From Okapia johnstoni (taxonomy: Eukaryota; Chordata; Mammalia; Artiodactyla; Giraffidae): a stretch of 64,000 bases of DNA. Made by a program: the position numbers and the translations under genes. Positions 36,113-48,430 of the stretch are shown piece after piece. The notes below the pieces were generated by a model. It was not told where the DNA came from. It made no database searches and saw only the letters and a program-made list of their open reading frames with translations. The DNA lies in contig CM044305.1 of the NCBI GenBank assembly GCA_024291935.2, positions 87,722,397 to 87,786,396 of the forward strand. Reading direction: 5' to 3'. Numbering within the stretch: the first letter of the stretch is position 1; every line of letters starts with the position of its first letter.

Positions 36113-38129
36113 GAGATTTCTAATTAAAATCTATGGGATTTTTTAATAGTATGCCTTATGTAAGCATTATGGTTTTTTTTCTCAGTGAAAATATATCAAT
36201 AAAATATAAAATAATTTTGGGAAGATAGATTGTGTTTCTTTTTGCTTCAAACATTTTTCTAACTAAAATTCTTTTAGTCTGAAATGGAAAAAGTATGTAG
36301 TCTAAAAATAATGGAGAAGTTTTTCCTTAATAAAAATACCACATGAAAAAATTATCTGGGGAAAATTTATTTTAAATGTTTCATCTTTTTTTTCCCCATA
36401 GCGCTATTATATTATTTGTGTAAGTTCTATAATTTTTTTCTAGAAAGTGTATAGCAGGCCTTGGGAATGTTAGTTCTAAGATATTCATTCAGAAATTTAC
36501 TCGTTTGAACCATGTCTGAGCCTTTGATTCCCTTGTCATCCCGTGTTCCCCATCCCCACCCCCGCCATCTTGATTGTACTCTAATTGGACATGTCAGACT
36601 CTTTGATTGTATACAAAGAAGCCAATTGACTGTGGTTGAAACTCCATCCAGTGTCTTTATTTATTTTTTTTTTTTTTCATCCAGTGTCTTTAAAAAATTT
36701 GTGGTGTAGTGTTTTTGTGGTCATGGAACAGAACTGATTTTATGTTTGTTTATCAGTGAGCTACAGTGAGAGAAAAATTTACAGTTGGGATGAAAGTTTG
36801 AGCAAAAATTGAATTCAGTGTTAATTATGGAAGGCCAATTTTACCACAGAGAAATCCAGGTTGTATGTACATTTCTAGGTAGGCAGTGCCATCCTATAAT
36901 ATCAGCCTTCCCTTCTGGCCAGAGTTCAGTGTCCAGAGACAAGTTTTCTACCACTGACTGTAGAGAATAAAGAAACACTGACTGAAGGAGATGGTTCTGA
37001 CTTTGAACTCCTAGGGAAGGCCGTATGTCCTCCCATATGCACTCACAGGCCTCAGAAGGGAAAGGAACTGGGGGCTGGAGTGGTTTAGTACAGTTTTCCT
37101 TCACATTCCACTGTCTGAGTAAGCTTGAAAGGAGAGCAGATAAATGGGCGGAAATTAGAATTGATCTCCATGGCAATGACTTGCCTCCGCTGGCTCCACG
37201 GATAGATAAGTATTCAAGAGGGAGCTGTCTAGTCCCACACATTTGTAGATAAATAGACTCTGGGGGAAAAATTATGCTTTCAGGTACGAATATTATACTT
37301 TAGGCCCTTTTAAGGAGAGTTTTGTCAGTGACGCAGTGAAGGTCAGAACAGCTATAATTATCTAAGTCTCTTCAGGCACAATACCTGTTTTGGCTTGAAT
37401 TGCAGGCAATTGAGAAAAATTCTTGTGTTTCTTGGCTTGACTTTTCCATACTAGCAATATAGCCTGCTCAGATTCATCCAGTCACTTCCCATCTATCCTC
37501 TCTCTGGTCTTATTGAAAGTATAGTAAGTTGTGCCACAGTCTATACTTTTCCTTCCATTTGTGAACAGAATGTGAGTCTGTGCAGACAATTGGAATGAAC
37601 AGATGAACTCAGATCGCCTGAGCTGGGTGAGCTGAGGGGGGATTCAGTGAGTTTCTTTGAGGGGGGGAACAGATTCTCCTGCTGGGAGGAATTTCTTGAC
37701 TCCCAGTATCTTTTTTTAAACTTTATTTTGAAGTACCAATAATATAAAAAATATATCTCAGTGGCAGCCAGGATTCATCCCCCAGCTCTGTTAGAAGCTT
37801 TTCAGTTTCCTATGCACACGCCTCACCCTCTGTCCATCATTTCAATGTAGGTGTTCCCCGGGGTTCCATCCTCCTCACCCTAGTTGCCACTGATTCTGAA
37901 ATCCAGATCTCCAACCCACATCTTTCCTATTTTACAACCACTTACTTGTATCCTTTCAAACTCAGCATATCTTAAACTGAAGTCATTGTCTCTACTCGCC
38001 CTCCCCCTATATCTGCTATTCATTTGTATTTCACAACTAAGTTTATAACATCACAATCTACTGAATTTCTACTAAATCTTCCAACTTAGAGGCCATTGTG
38101 TTATTCTTGCCTCCCATATCTATTCATGT

Positions 38130-38560
38130 CAAATTTGTTTCATGCACAGCTCAGAAAAGAAACAAAATTCCTACCATCCTGGAACACAGTATATTGTGGG
38201 GAGGACAAACAATAAATAATGAAGTAAATGTTAAAAATAATGTTAGAAAATTAATTAAGGAAAGGGAGTATAGGCTGTCAGAGAGTATATAATTCTATAT
38301 AGGGAGTTAAGGAAGGTCTCTCTTTGGGACTGCCAATTGATTAGACACTTGAATGAAATGAGGGAGTAAAGCATGCATCTATCTTGGGGGAAGAGAGTTC
38401 CTGACAGAACAGCAAGTTCAAAGGTCCTGAGGTGGAAGTGTACTTGGTGTGCTGGAAAATAACCAAAGAGGCTGATGGAGCTGAAACAGAGGGAGGGGGG
38501 GGAGGCTTGAGTGGTAGGAGATGAAATCAGAGGAGCAGAGGCAGGAGCGAGGCAAGGATT
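38130..38560. mobile_element. Ancient interspersed repeat (L2-class, tentative)
   Basis: It contains AACAATAAATAATGAAGTAA, GAACAGCAAGTTCAAAGGTC, then CTGAGGTGGAAG and TGGTAGGAGATGAAATCAG, motifs of the same old mammalian repeat as 24317 and 56335. Confidence 0.55.
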
Positions 38561-38740
38561 TATATCAGTGTTAGAACCTTAGTGTAAGAATGCTACAAAG
38601 GCTCATTGAATGAAAAAATTAAAAGAATTCAAATGAAGAATGGACAGAGATCTGTTAGATTTTGCAATTTTTACTTAGAGATCTATGTTCATGTGAATTC
38701 TATTTTGGAAGAGAAATGATTCATATTATCTGTTTTTTAG

Positions 38741-38881
38741 AGGTTGGACTTTTCAGGAATTGAACCTGATATAAAGCCATTGGAGGAAAAGTGGAATAGA
38801 CGTTTCATGGTAAATTGCCATGATTTAATGTTCAATATCTTGGGTCAAGTTGGAGACAATGCAAAAGGACCACCCACAAAC
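38741..38881 (+). CDS. DOCK11: DOCK11 exon 11 (residues 346-392)
   Basis: A 141-nt phase-0 exon with acceptor ATCTGTTTTTTAG and donor AAC|GTATGT. It encodes [36 protein letters not shown] and [11 protein letters not shown]. It starts the conserved middle region between the PH and DHR-1 domains, which has no catalytic motif. Confidence 0.95.
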
Positions 38882-40089
38882 GTATGTATGACTTTTTCTT
38901 CTATCTCTCTTAAACCAGTACATTAAAGAAACCACTTCTTTTTTTCTTTTTTTTTTTGCTGAGAACTAATTTATTGGGTGAAAATTCCATTGCTACATGT
39001 TATAATAAATTTGACATGGAAGAATTTCATTCGTCTTTCTTTTGCCAAGATAGGAATATGTTTTCATCTTGAGAGGATTCATGAAAGTCTTACCTATTCA
39101 AAATAGCAGACAGAGTAGGTAGGCTCTTGACCTTCAGGAGGGACATATCTCCAGAATCTGGAAAATCCTCAAATTTGTAAATTTTACTAGAGAATATGAT
39201 TTCTGTAAAATTGACTCATAGCCATGAATAAGGAACACCAAAGCCATGGAGGAACACAGAGGCTGTGCCGTCAGCTTGTCTCACTCACTATTCTCATAGA
39301 GTGAATTCATTGTGTTCTGCACAGAAAATTCTAATTATTAGCTGTCATGGATCATTTGTGCTGCTTAGAAATACTTGAAACTATGAATGTAAAATCACCA
39401 AAGAGACTGCATTTTCTGTTCACCTTTTTCTTTTTTGGAGAGGGGGGGCAGTTCTAGTTTATGTTTGAAAAGTATCCAGTGGTGATTTACTCTCTTATGA
39501 AGTATTTGAGATGCACTAGCAGACTCTTGGTGTGTAAAGGGTTAATCTTTATGCCATCTGGCATGAAATTTCTCTTTGTGACCAGCTTTCAAATGCCATC
39601 TGTAGAGAGGAATCACGTCTTCCAAAACTGCTGATGGGGCAAAGCTTTTGTCAAGTAATTTGATTATGACTTATTAAATGCATAATCCAGTAAGCTGTAA
39701 TATAGAAAAAGGGAAGATTTATTTCTACTGTGTAATATTGGCATTATTTTTAGGTGATTTCAATAAGCCTATGGAGAAGTAAAATTTATTCATAGAATAA
39801 TTGATGTTCTTTAAGTGTGGCTTCTGATTTCTACTCATCATTTAAAAAAATGAATAACTTATGAAATTACACTGGACAAAAGTTACAATTTGAGAGTCTG
39901 TTATTTAGAAAGCTCTTTCTCATATGCAAATGAGCCATAATACAATTTTAGCTGAATGTTGAATGCAGAAAGGAACTATAATCACAGAAACTTGAAGAAT
40001 AAAAAAAAATTTTCTGTAATTTGTGTCTCTCCCCCATCCCACCTAAAATAAAAGTCATCGTTTAAAAATGTAATGGTTTTCATTCCCAG
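38882..40089 (+). other. DOCK11: Intron 11 (1208 bp), repeat-poor
   Basis: No interspersed repeat is recognised anywhere in this AT-rich intron, which is unusual for this window. T-runs lie at 38938-38957, and the acceptor before exon 12 is TTTTCATTCCCAG. Confidence 0.8.
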
Positions 40090-40302
40090 GTTGAACCCTT
40101 TTTTATTAATCTTGCCTTGTTTGATGTGAAGAACAACTGTAAGATTTCAGCTGACTTCCACGTAGACTTGAATCCCCCATCTGTCCGTGAAATGCTGTGG
40201 GGCCCTTCAAGCCAACCAGCTACTGATGGTACCCCAAGAGGCTCTTCACCTGAGTCTTTCATTCATGGAATTGCTGAATCTCAGTTACGCTACGTAAAGC
40301 AG
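40090..40302 (+). CDS. DOCK11: DOCK11 exon 12 (residues 393-463)
   Basis: A 213-nt phase-0 exon and the longest coding exon here; the donor is CAG|GTAAGG. It encodes [39 protein letters not shown], a Ser/Thr/Pro-rich stretch (about residues 431-448), then [16 protein letters not shown]. The hydrophobic first half and the HVDLNP block are conserved in DOCK-D proteins. The Ser/Pro-rich stretch is where this copy differs most from the human protein as I remember it. Confidence 0.95.
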
Positions 40303-40989
40303 GTAAGGAATCTTTTAGCCTTGGTAGCATGTTCAATATAGCAAACAGAAAGACCCTTGGGTTCTTTTGTGGTTTCAGGCCAGTGGTTCAATGTTTTCAT
40401 GGGCATTCCATCTTTTGTAGGGTCTGTGTATAGCTGTTTTTCTGGTGACTGAAGTTGGAGGGGATAAAAGGGAAAACGGCAAATATGCTAATAATACCCT
40501 AGTGAAGTGGGACGTGATGGGAATCTCAAAGGAAGTATTTTGTGAGATGGAATGCAGATGACACAGACATACCCCTGGACTCATGCACATACTTTTGGGC
40601 AAGGCAATGAGTACCTGAAAGGCTATTTTCTTTGAAGAAGAAGTTGACCCTAAAATAACCTTCCCTCCCCCATTCCCATTTCGAGTAGGTAGCTTTAATG
40701 GAGCATAAACACTCCTTGCATAGGGAGTTCTTATGTCACAGCCATCCTGTCTGATACAAAGAATCCCCTTTAGAAGGAGCCGAACAGTTCCCTTGCATTT
40801 TGACCTCTGATCAGACCAGAGGCCTTAAGAGGTTAGGCAGAGCAGAACTGATAGTCTGCCTTCTAGACTTTTGCAACGGAAAGGAAATTAGAGTGTTGCA
40901 GAGAACTAAAGCAGGAAGAAGCAGAACAAAGCAGCTCACAGTGTAAGGAGATGTATTTTACCCAAAGTAAAAATGTTACTCCTTCCCTG

Positions 40990-41883
40990 TCCTGTAAATA
41001 GTGCTGCAGTGAACATTGGGTGTTTGTGTCTTTGGAAAAGAAAGTGAGAGTTGCTCAGTCGTGTCCAACTCTTTACCACCCCATGGACTGTACAGTCCGT
41101 GGAATTCTCCAGGCCAGAATACTGGAGTGGGGAGCCTTTTCCTTCTCCAGGGAATCTTCCCACCCCAGGGATCGAACCCAGGTCTCCCACATAGCAGGTG
41201 GATTCTTTGCCAGCTGAGCCATCAGGGAAGCATGTGTCTTTTAGAATTGTGTTTTTCTCAGGATACATGCCTTATTAGTGGGATTGCTGGGTCTATGGTC
41301 GTTGTATCCCTAGTTTTTAAAGGAATGTCCATATTGTTCTCTATAGTGGCTGTATCAGTTTACATTCCCACCAACCATGTATACAATGCAGTATTACTCA
41401 GCCATAAAAAGGAACGAATTTGAGTCAGTTGTAGTGAGATGGGTGAACCCGGAGCCTGTTCTATAGAATGAAGTAAGCCAGAAAAAGAAAAACAAATATC
41501 ATATATTAGCACACACACATATATATATATATATGGAATCTAGAAAATTGTACTGATGAACCCATTTGCAGGGAAGGAATGGAGATACAGACGTAGACAA
41601 TTGACTTGTGGACACAGCAGGGGAAGGAGAGGGTGGGACGAATTGAGAAAGTAGCACTGACATATATACACTATCATGTGTAAGACAGATAGCTAGTGGG
41701 AAGCTGCTGTATAAAACAGGGAGCGAGCCTGGCGCTCTGTGATGACCTAGAGGAGTGGCATCGGAGCGGGGAGGGAGGCTCTAGAGGAAGGGGACGTATA
41801 TATAATTATGGCTGATTCGCATTGTATAGCAGAAACCAAGACAACGTTGTAAAACAGTTATTCCCCGATTTAAAAAAAAAAAG
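40990..41883. mobile_element. L1 3' end with 5' inversion (twin priming)
   Basis: 40990-41376 is antisense L1 (AAATAGTGCTGCAGTGAACA; after the nested SINE, GTGGGATTGCTGGGTC and CATTCCCACCAACCA). From about 41380 the sequence is sense L1 (GCAGTATTACTCAGCCATAA to the 3' end and A-tail at 41882). The switch of strand inside one L1 is the classic 5'-inversion structure. A diffuse GTTACT near both ends may be the target duplication. Confidence 0.85.
41025..41241 (-). mobile_element. Bov-tA SINE nested in the L1
   Basis: Element 41034-41232, antisense, with exact duplication TGTGTCTTT at 41025-41033 and 41233-41241. Removing it and one copy of the repeat restores continuous L1 sequence, so the SINE is the younger insertion. 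Confidence 0.9.
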
Positions 41884-42689
41884 TTACTTTTTTTCCTGAT
41901 TATAAAGATAAATACATTATTATGTATAAAATTCAAAGAATACAAAAAGTACTAAAGAATAAAATAAAAAATCACCACCCATAAATGACAACTATTAACA
42001 TTTTGGCCAACATTTTTCTAAATATCTCTGTTGTGTGTATGTAAACACATATACATTATGTGTACTCTTAGAAACTGTATTATAGTCCTGCTGTTTTATA
42101 CCTACTGTATTCATTCAACATCATGTTTATCCTGTATCACTCTCTGAATCAGTTGCATTCTTATTAAAGAATAATATGGTGATTTAGCTTATTAGGATAT
42201 TTCTAATTTTGGCATATCATAAATAATGCTGCATTATTACATCCTTGTAGCACATTTGTATTATCTCCTTAGAAGCATTGGGCATTTTTGGGTCAAAGAT
42301 TACACTCATCGATACAGATTGTCCAATAGTAGGGGATCTGACATGTGTTGTCACTCCCCTCTATGGGCTGTGGATCTGGGGTCGTTTTTCCCCATGTTAC
42401 CCCTCATTCCCTTGGTTTGTTACTCGACTGTGGTTGTCATGTATATGAACATCCCACTCTGACAGCCTGTGCTTCTAAAAAAGATTGAGGAAAACAGTAT
42501 TATAAGTATTTTAGAACCTGCTATTGAATTATATGTTGAAAAATTTCCACACAATGCCAAATAAGTCCTTGTAAGCCAATGATGTATTTGCTGCCTTACT
42601 TGAATGTGTTCAGCTGTCTGTTCAATGCAAGAAGTTTAAATTGTAGTTTCAGATGTCATGCCACTTATAACCCAGGTTGGAACAAAATC

Positions 42690-42910
42690 AACATTTTTTG
42701 AATATCTCTTGTGTGCCAGAATCTTCCATTGATGTCTCATGTAAACATGATTGTCTTGTAAAATATAATTATGACTGTTTTGCAGATCAGGGAGGCTAAG
42801 TAAGCTGCCTACCATGACAAAGCCAGTAGTGGTGAGGGCAGGATTTGAACCTAGGTCTGTTTGGAAGACCTCAGGACACAAAATTAGGCAGAACGTAATT
42901 AAGTGCTGAT
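42690..42910 (-). mobile_element. MIR SINE, antisense
   Basis: Antisense MIR: CTTGTGTGCCAGAATCTTCC (42708-42727) and GGCAGGATTTGAACCTAGGT (42838-42857). Confidence 0.7.
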
Positions 42911-43472
42911 ATGTATAATACACTGATCACTGAGGAAGGCTTTCTTACCTCTCCTTCCTATTCTTTGGAGCTCTGCATTCAAATGGGTATCTTTCCTTTT
43001 CTCCTTTGCTCTTCACTTCTCTTCTTTTCACAGCTATTTGTAAGGCCTCCTCAGACAACCATTTTGCCTTTTTGCATTTCTTTTTCTTAGCTTGATCACT
43101 GCCTCCTGTACAATGTCAGGAATCTCCGTCCATAGTTCTTCAGGCATTCCGTCTATCAGATCTAATCCCTTGGATCTATTTGTCGCTTCCACTGTATAAT
43201 CGTAAGGGATTTGATCTAGGTCATATCTGAATGGTCTAGTGGTTTTTCCCTACTTTCTTCAATTTAAGTCTGAATTTGGCAATAAGGAGTTCATGATCTG
43301 AGCCACAGTCTGCTCCCGGTCTTGTTTTTGCTGACTGTATAGAGCTTCTCCATCTTTGGCTGCAAAGAATATAATCAATCTGATTTTGGTATTGACCACC
43401 TGGTGATGTCCATGTGTAGAGTCTTCTCTTGTGTTGTTGGAAGAGGGTACTTGCTATGACCAGTGCGTTCTC

Positions 43473-44189
43473 TTAGCAAAACTCTATGAGCCTTTGCCCT
43501 GCTTCATTCTGTACCCCAAGGCCAAATTTGCCTGTTACGCCAGGTATTTCTTGACTTCCTATTTTTGTATTCCAGTCCCCTATAATGAAAATGACATCAT
43601 TTTGGGGTGTTAGTTCTAGAAGGTATTGTAGGTCTTCATAGAACCGTTCAACTTCAACTTCTTCAGCATTACTGGTTGGGGCATAGACTTGGATTATTGT
43701 GATTTTGAATGGTTTGCCTTGGAAACAAACAGAGATCATTCTGTGGTTTTTGAGATTGCATCCAAGTACTGCATTTCAGACTCTTTTGTTGACTATGATG
43801 GCTACTCCATTTCTTCTAAGGGATTCTTGCCCATAGTAGTAGATAAAATGGTCATCTGAGTTAAATTCATCCATTCCAGTCCATTTTAGTTCGCTGATTC
43901 CTAAAATGTTGACATTCACTCTTACCATCTCCTGTTTGATCACTTCCAGTTTGCCTTGATTCATGGACCTAACTTTCCAGGTTCCTAAGCAATATTGCTC
44001 TTTATAGCATTGGACTTTACTTCCATCACCAGTCACATCCACAAGTGGGTGTTGTTTTTGCTTTGGCTCTGTCTCTTCATTCTTTTTGGAGTCATTTCTC
44101 CACTGATCTCCAGTAGCATACTGGGCACCTACTGACCTGGGGAGTTCATCTTTCAGTGTCCTATCTTGTTGCCTTTTCATACTGTTCAT
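43473..44189 (-). pseudogene. BovB endonuclease remnant
   Basis: Two minus-strand frames (44189-43776 and 43739-43473) give an AP-type endonuclease: GTWKVRSMNQGKLEVI, then NILGISELKWTGMDEF with the catalytic Glu, and IFIIGDWNTKIGSQEI with the Gly-Asp-x-Asn motif. A stop between the frames breaks it, and it is cut off from the RT by the inversion. Confidence 0.88.
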
Positions 44190-44752
44190 GGGGTTCTCAA
44201 GGCAAGAATACTGAAGTGGTTTGCCATGCCCTTCTCCAGTGGATCATCTTTTGTCAGAAGTCTCCACCATGACCCATCCATCTTGGGTGGCCCTACACAG
44301 CATGGTTCATAGTTTCACTGAGTTAGACAGGCTGTGGTCCATGAGATCAGATTGGTTAGTTTCCTGGGATTGTGGTTTTCAGTCAGTCTGCCCTCTGATG
44401 GAGAAGGATAAGAGGCTCATGGAAGCTTCCTGATGGGAGTGACTGACTGAGGGGGAAATTGGGTCTTGTTCTGCTGGGCGGAGCATCCTCAGTAAATCTT
44501 TAATCCAATTTTCTGTTGATGGGTGGGGCTGTGCTCCCTCCCTGTTATTTACCTGGGGCCAAACTATGGTGGAGGTAATGAAGATAATGGTGACCTTCTT
44601 CGAAAGATCCAATGCATGCACTGCTACACTCAGTACCTCCAACCCTGCAGCAAGCCATCGTTCACCCACGCCTCTGCCAGAATCTCCTGGACTCTTAAGG
44701 GCTCGTCTGGATCAGATAAATAAAGGACAGATAAAGAAAGGACAGAAATGGT

Positions 44753-46006
44753 ATGAACCTAACAGAAGCAGAAGATATTAAGAAGAGGTGGCAAAAGTAC
44801 ACAGAAGAATTATACAAAAACTATCTTCAGGACTCAGATAATCATGATGGTGTGATCACTCACCTAGAGCCAGACATCCTGGAATGTGAAGTCAACAGGG
44901 CCTTAGGAAGCATCACTAAGAACAAAGCTAGTGGAGGTTATGGAATTCCAGTTGAGCTCATTCAAGTCCTAAAAGATGATGCTGTGAAAGTGCTTCAGTC
45001 AATATGCCAGCAAATTTGGAAAACTCAGCAGTGGCCACAGGACTGGAAAAGGTCAGTTTTTATTCCAATCCCAAAGAAAGGCAATGCCAAAGAATGCTCA
45101 AACTACCACACAATTGCACTCATCTCACACACCAGAAAAGTAATGCTCAAAATTCTCCAAGCCAGGCTTCAACAGTATGTGAACTGTGAACTTCCAGATG
45201 TTCAAGCTGGTTTTAGAAAAAGCAGAGGAACCAGAGATCAAATTGCCAACATCCACTGGGTGATCGAAAAAGCAAGAGAGTTCCAGAAAAACATCTATTT
45301 CTGCTTTATTGACTATGCCAAAGCATTTGATGACTGTGTGGATCATCACAAACTGTGGAAAATTCTGAAAGAGATGGGAATACCAGAACACCTGACCTGC
45401 CTCTTGAGAAACCTGTATGCAGGTCAGGAAGCAACAGTTAGAACTGGGCATGGAACAACAGACTGGTTCCAAATAGGAAAAGGAGTATGTCAAGGCAGTA
45501 TATTATCACCCTGCTTATTTAACATATATGCAGAGTATATCATGAGAAATGCTGGACTGGATGAAGCACAAGCTGGAATCCAGATTGCCAGGAGCAATAT
45601 CAATAACCTCAGATATGCAGATGACACCACCCTTATGGAAGAAAGTGAAGAAGAACTAAAGAGTCTCTTGATGAAAGTGAAAGAGGAGAGTGAAAAAGTT
45701 GGCCTAAAACTCAACATTCAGAAAACTAAGATCATGGCATCTGGTCCCATCAATTCATGGAAAACAGATGGGGAAACAGTGACAGACTTTATTTTTGGGG
45801 GCTCCAAAATCACTGCAGATGGTGACTGCAGCCATGAAATTAAAAGACGCTTGCTCCTTGGAAGAAAAGTTATGACCAACCTAGACAGCATATTAAAAAG
45901 CAGAGGCATTACTTTGCCAACCAAGGTCCTTCTAGTCAAAGCTATGGTTTTTCCAGTAGTCATGTATGGATGTGAGAGTTGGACTGTGAAGAAAGCTGAG
46001 TGCTGA
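44753..46006 (+). pseudogene. BovB reverse transcriptase, largely open
   Basis: A 417-codon open frame holding almost the whole RT domain: SVFIPIPKKGNAKECSNYHT, then CFIDYAKAFDD, and the catalytic Tyr-Ala-Asp-Asp at 45614-45625. The Met at 44753 is not a natural start: the frame begins at the inversion junction. It ends at TGA (46004-46006), where related copies read CGA, which fits CpG decay. The C-terminal part continues beyond the stop to about 46340. With the endonuclease inverted it is not an active element. Confidence 0.9.
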
Positions 46007-46783
46007 AGAATTGATGCTTTTGAACTGTGGTGTTGGAGAAGACTCTTGAGAGTCCCTTGGACTGCAAGGAGATCAAACCAGTCAATCCTAAAGGAAATCA
46101 GTCCTGAGTATTCATTGGAAGGACTGACGCTGAAACTGAAACGTCAGTACTTTGGCCAACTGATTTGAAGGGCTGACTCATTTGAAAAGACCCTGATGCT
46201 AGGAAAGATTGAAGGCGGGAGGAGAAGGGGATGACAGAGGATGAGATGGTTGAATAGCATCACTGACTCAATGGGCATGTGTTTGAGTAAACTCTGGGAG
46301 TTGGTGATGGACAGAGAGGCCTGGCGTGCTGCAGTCCATGGGGTCACAAAGGGCTGGCCATGACTGAGCGACTGAACTGAACTGATGTATAACACAATGG
46401 GAGTGGAGGGGTTTGGAATGTGAGGGGGCTTCAGGGGTTGAGAGTTGACTTAGAAGACGGCACAGAAGTTGTGGGACCTGAGGGAGGCCTCAAAGGAGTA
46501 GATGAGAGCTGCAGAGGTGAGAATGAATGGAAATGGCCTTAAATGGCTTGATCATTTTGTACTGTTTTCCCAGATCCAGTAAAGATATCAGGAAGTGGTC
46601 ATTTACTTCAAATAGTTGAACATTTCCTTTTGAAGAAGTCTTTTTCTTCAGTTTCTTCCTTTTAGGACTAGGATGCAGTACTGTATAGGGAGAAACAATA
46701 TTAGGAGATCTGAACACTAATCTGAGCTCACTGATGTTTTTCCAACAGTATTTTTTTTCAGTTTTCCTCTAGATACTTTATCC

Positions 46784-46952
46784 ATATGAAATCATTTATT
46801 TTTTCTTAATATTTATTTATGTAGCTGCTCCATGTCTTAGCATGTGGGATGTGGGATCTTTAGTTGTGGCAGTTGAACCCGGGCCCCCTGCATTGGGAGT
46901 GTGGAATCTTAGCCACCAGACCACCAGGGAAGTCCTAGTATGAAGTCATTTA
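46784..46952 (-). mobile_element. CHR-type SINE, antisense, with target duplication
   Basis: Element 46798-46938 with antisense head CCACCAGACCACCAGGGAAG. The repeats TATGAAATCATTTA (46784-46797) and TATGAAGTCATTTA (46939-46952) differ at one base. The body is shortened. Confidence 0.9.
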
Positions 46953-47110
46953 ATTCTCAGCACACCCTAGTAAAGTAGATAGCTCCTATTCCTATCCCTA
47001 TTTTACAGATGAGGAAACCGAGGCACAGAGCAACCAGGTGACTCATTGAAGGTCCCAGAGCTACTGTGATGAGGAACAGGACCTGAATCTGACTCTAGCA
47101 GGCCCCGGAG
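46953..47110 (-). mobile_element. MIR SINE, antisense
   Basis: CTATTTTACAGATGAGGAAA (46999-47018), CCGAGGCACAGAGCAACC and GAACAGGACCTGAATCTGAC. The CHR SINE inserted beside it. Confidence 0.82.
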
Positions 47111-48430
47111 CGCTGCTTCCCCCTCCCCACTCTTCTGCTTCCCTGTCACCCTAGAGAGGGACATGTCACTTCCCTGGCACTCCTGGAAAGTGAAGGCCCC
47201 ATCCCCTTCAGCAAGGCTGTTCAAGCAGCAGCAGGATCTATAGCAAGAGGCCACCCACTCCCAGGGCTTGGTGGATGATGGTGCTTGGGGGCTATTCTAG
47301 GCTCTCCCCGTTTGCTTCTTGGAGAGTCTTTCTCTGTAGTGGCTTCCTGAGAAGCAACAGGTGACCTCGAAAAGGAAGAAGCTGAGCCCATCAAATAGTT
47401 TTGCCTTCCTGACACCAACCAGCTATTGTGACCAGTCACTTCACTCTCAGCTGCCTGACAGTTCCTTCCCAGGTGCCCGGACAGAGCTCAGTGCCCTGGG
47501 TCCCTCAAGATGACCTAGGGTGGGGTTGTGGGGGAGGTGCTGACTCTTGGGAGTCTGTTTGTGTGCTCCCCACTGGGGGGCAGCACGCATAGAACTAGTG
47601 AAAAGGGGGCATTGCTGCCACATGCCCTGCCACGCCCTGGGGGGCTAAGCCCCGGGAACTGGAGTGGGGACACCTGGCCTGTTCCTTAGAGGGAAGGGGA
47701 CAGTGACGTGGGTGACAGTCACCCTGAAGAGAGGCAGGCAGAGCCATGCCTCCTTGGTGGGAAAGGAGGGCATTGTCCTGAAGAGCCAGACTCCCAGCCC
47801 ACCTGGCACTCCAGGGTGTTCTCTAGCCATCCCCCTGTGTTCTGAGAAGCGGGGAAGAGCTGGATGCTAAGGGGCAAAAGGCAGAGCTGCCTCAGAGAGT
47901 GTCCCCCTACCTCGGAATCCTGGTTAGTTGAACAGTGAGCATCTATGCTTCAGCATTCTCATGCGTCTAAGGTGCCCCATCCCAGAAAGCACTCGGCCCT
48001 GTGTCAACCCGCCGAATTTGCTCAGTACAGCGGGGCTGCTAGTGAGAGCAGTAGTGACGGGGATCACACAGTCAAAGCAGCTTCCTCTGATCAAATTGTC
48101 AGATCCTTTGACACGATCATGTTTGTTTCTGGCATCAGTGTAGGGAAATGGCTGGAGTACTGGGCACGGAAGGTGCTCAGTGAATGTTAGTTGCGGCAGT
48201 CAGCAGCATTGCTCTTCTCATCCAGCTTTATCAGGTGAGACGATGGGAGCCTGTGTTGATAGGCTGAGTGGCTCTGTAGCCTGGGCTGTATTGTCTGGAA
48301 GCCCTGACTGCAATCATCACCCATTTACTCACTGCACGAACCTCCGTAAGCCTCTGTTGCTTAATCTGTAAGAAGTGTGTATCGTAGTGCCTGTGTTTGA
48401 GGGTTTTTATGAAGATGAGAAAAAAAGGGA

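Larger units (their letters stand above)
42911..46396. mobile_element. BovB (RTE) LINE, near full length, with 5' inversion and target duplication
   Basis: 42924 to about 44700 is antisense BovB: the endonuclease and the 5' leader. From about 44705 the sequence runs sense through the reverse transcriptase to the ACTGAACTGAACTGA tail at 46370-46384. ATGTATAATACAC (42911-42923) and ATGTATAACAC (46385-46395) flank the whole unit. The two halves are adjacent parts of one element, so this is a single twin-primed insertion about 3.5 kb long. Confidence 0.9.

Noticed and set aside
36841..37242. Minus-strand open frame of 133 codons in intron 10
   Set aside because: The composition is unremarkable, with no domain and no promoter or polyadenylation signal that I could tie to it.
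47000..47900. GC-rich stretch as a possible CpG island or promoter
   Set aside because: GC content rises but CpG remains sparse, and part of it is MIR. No promoter elements could be tied to a transcript.
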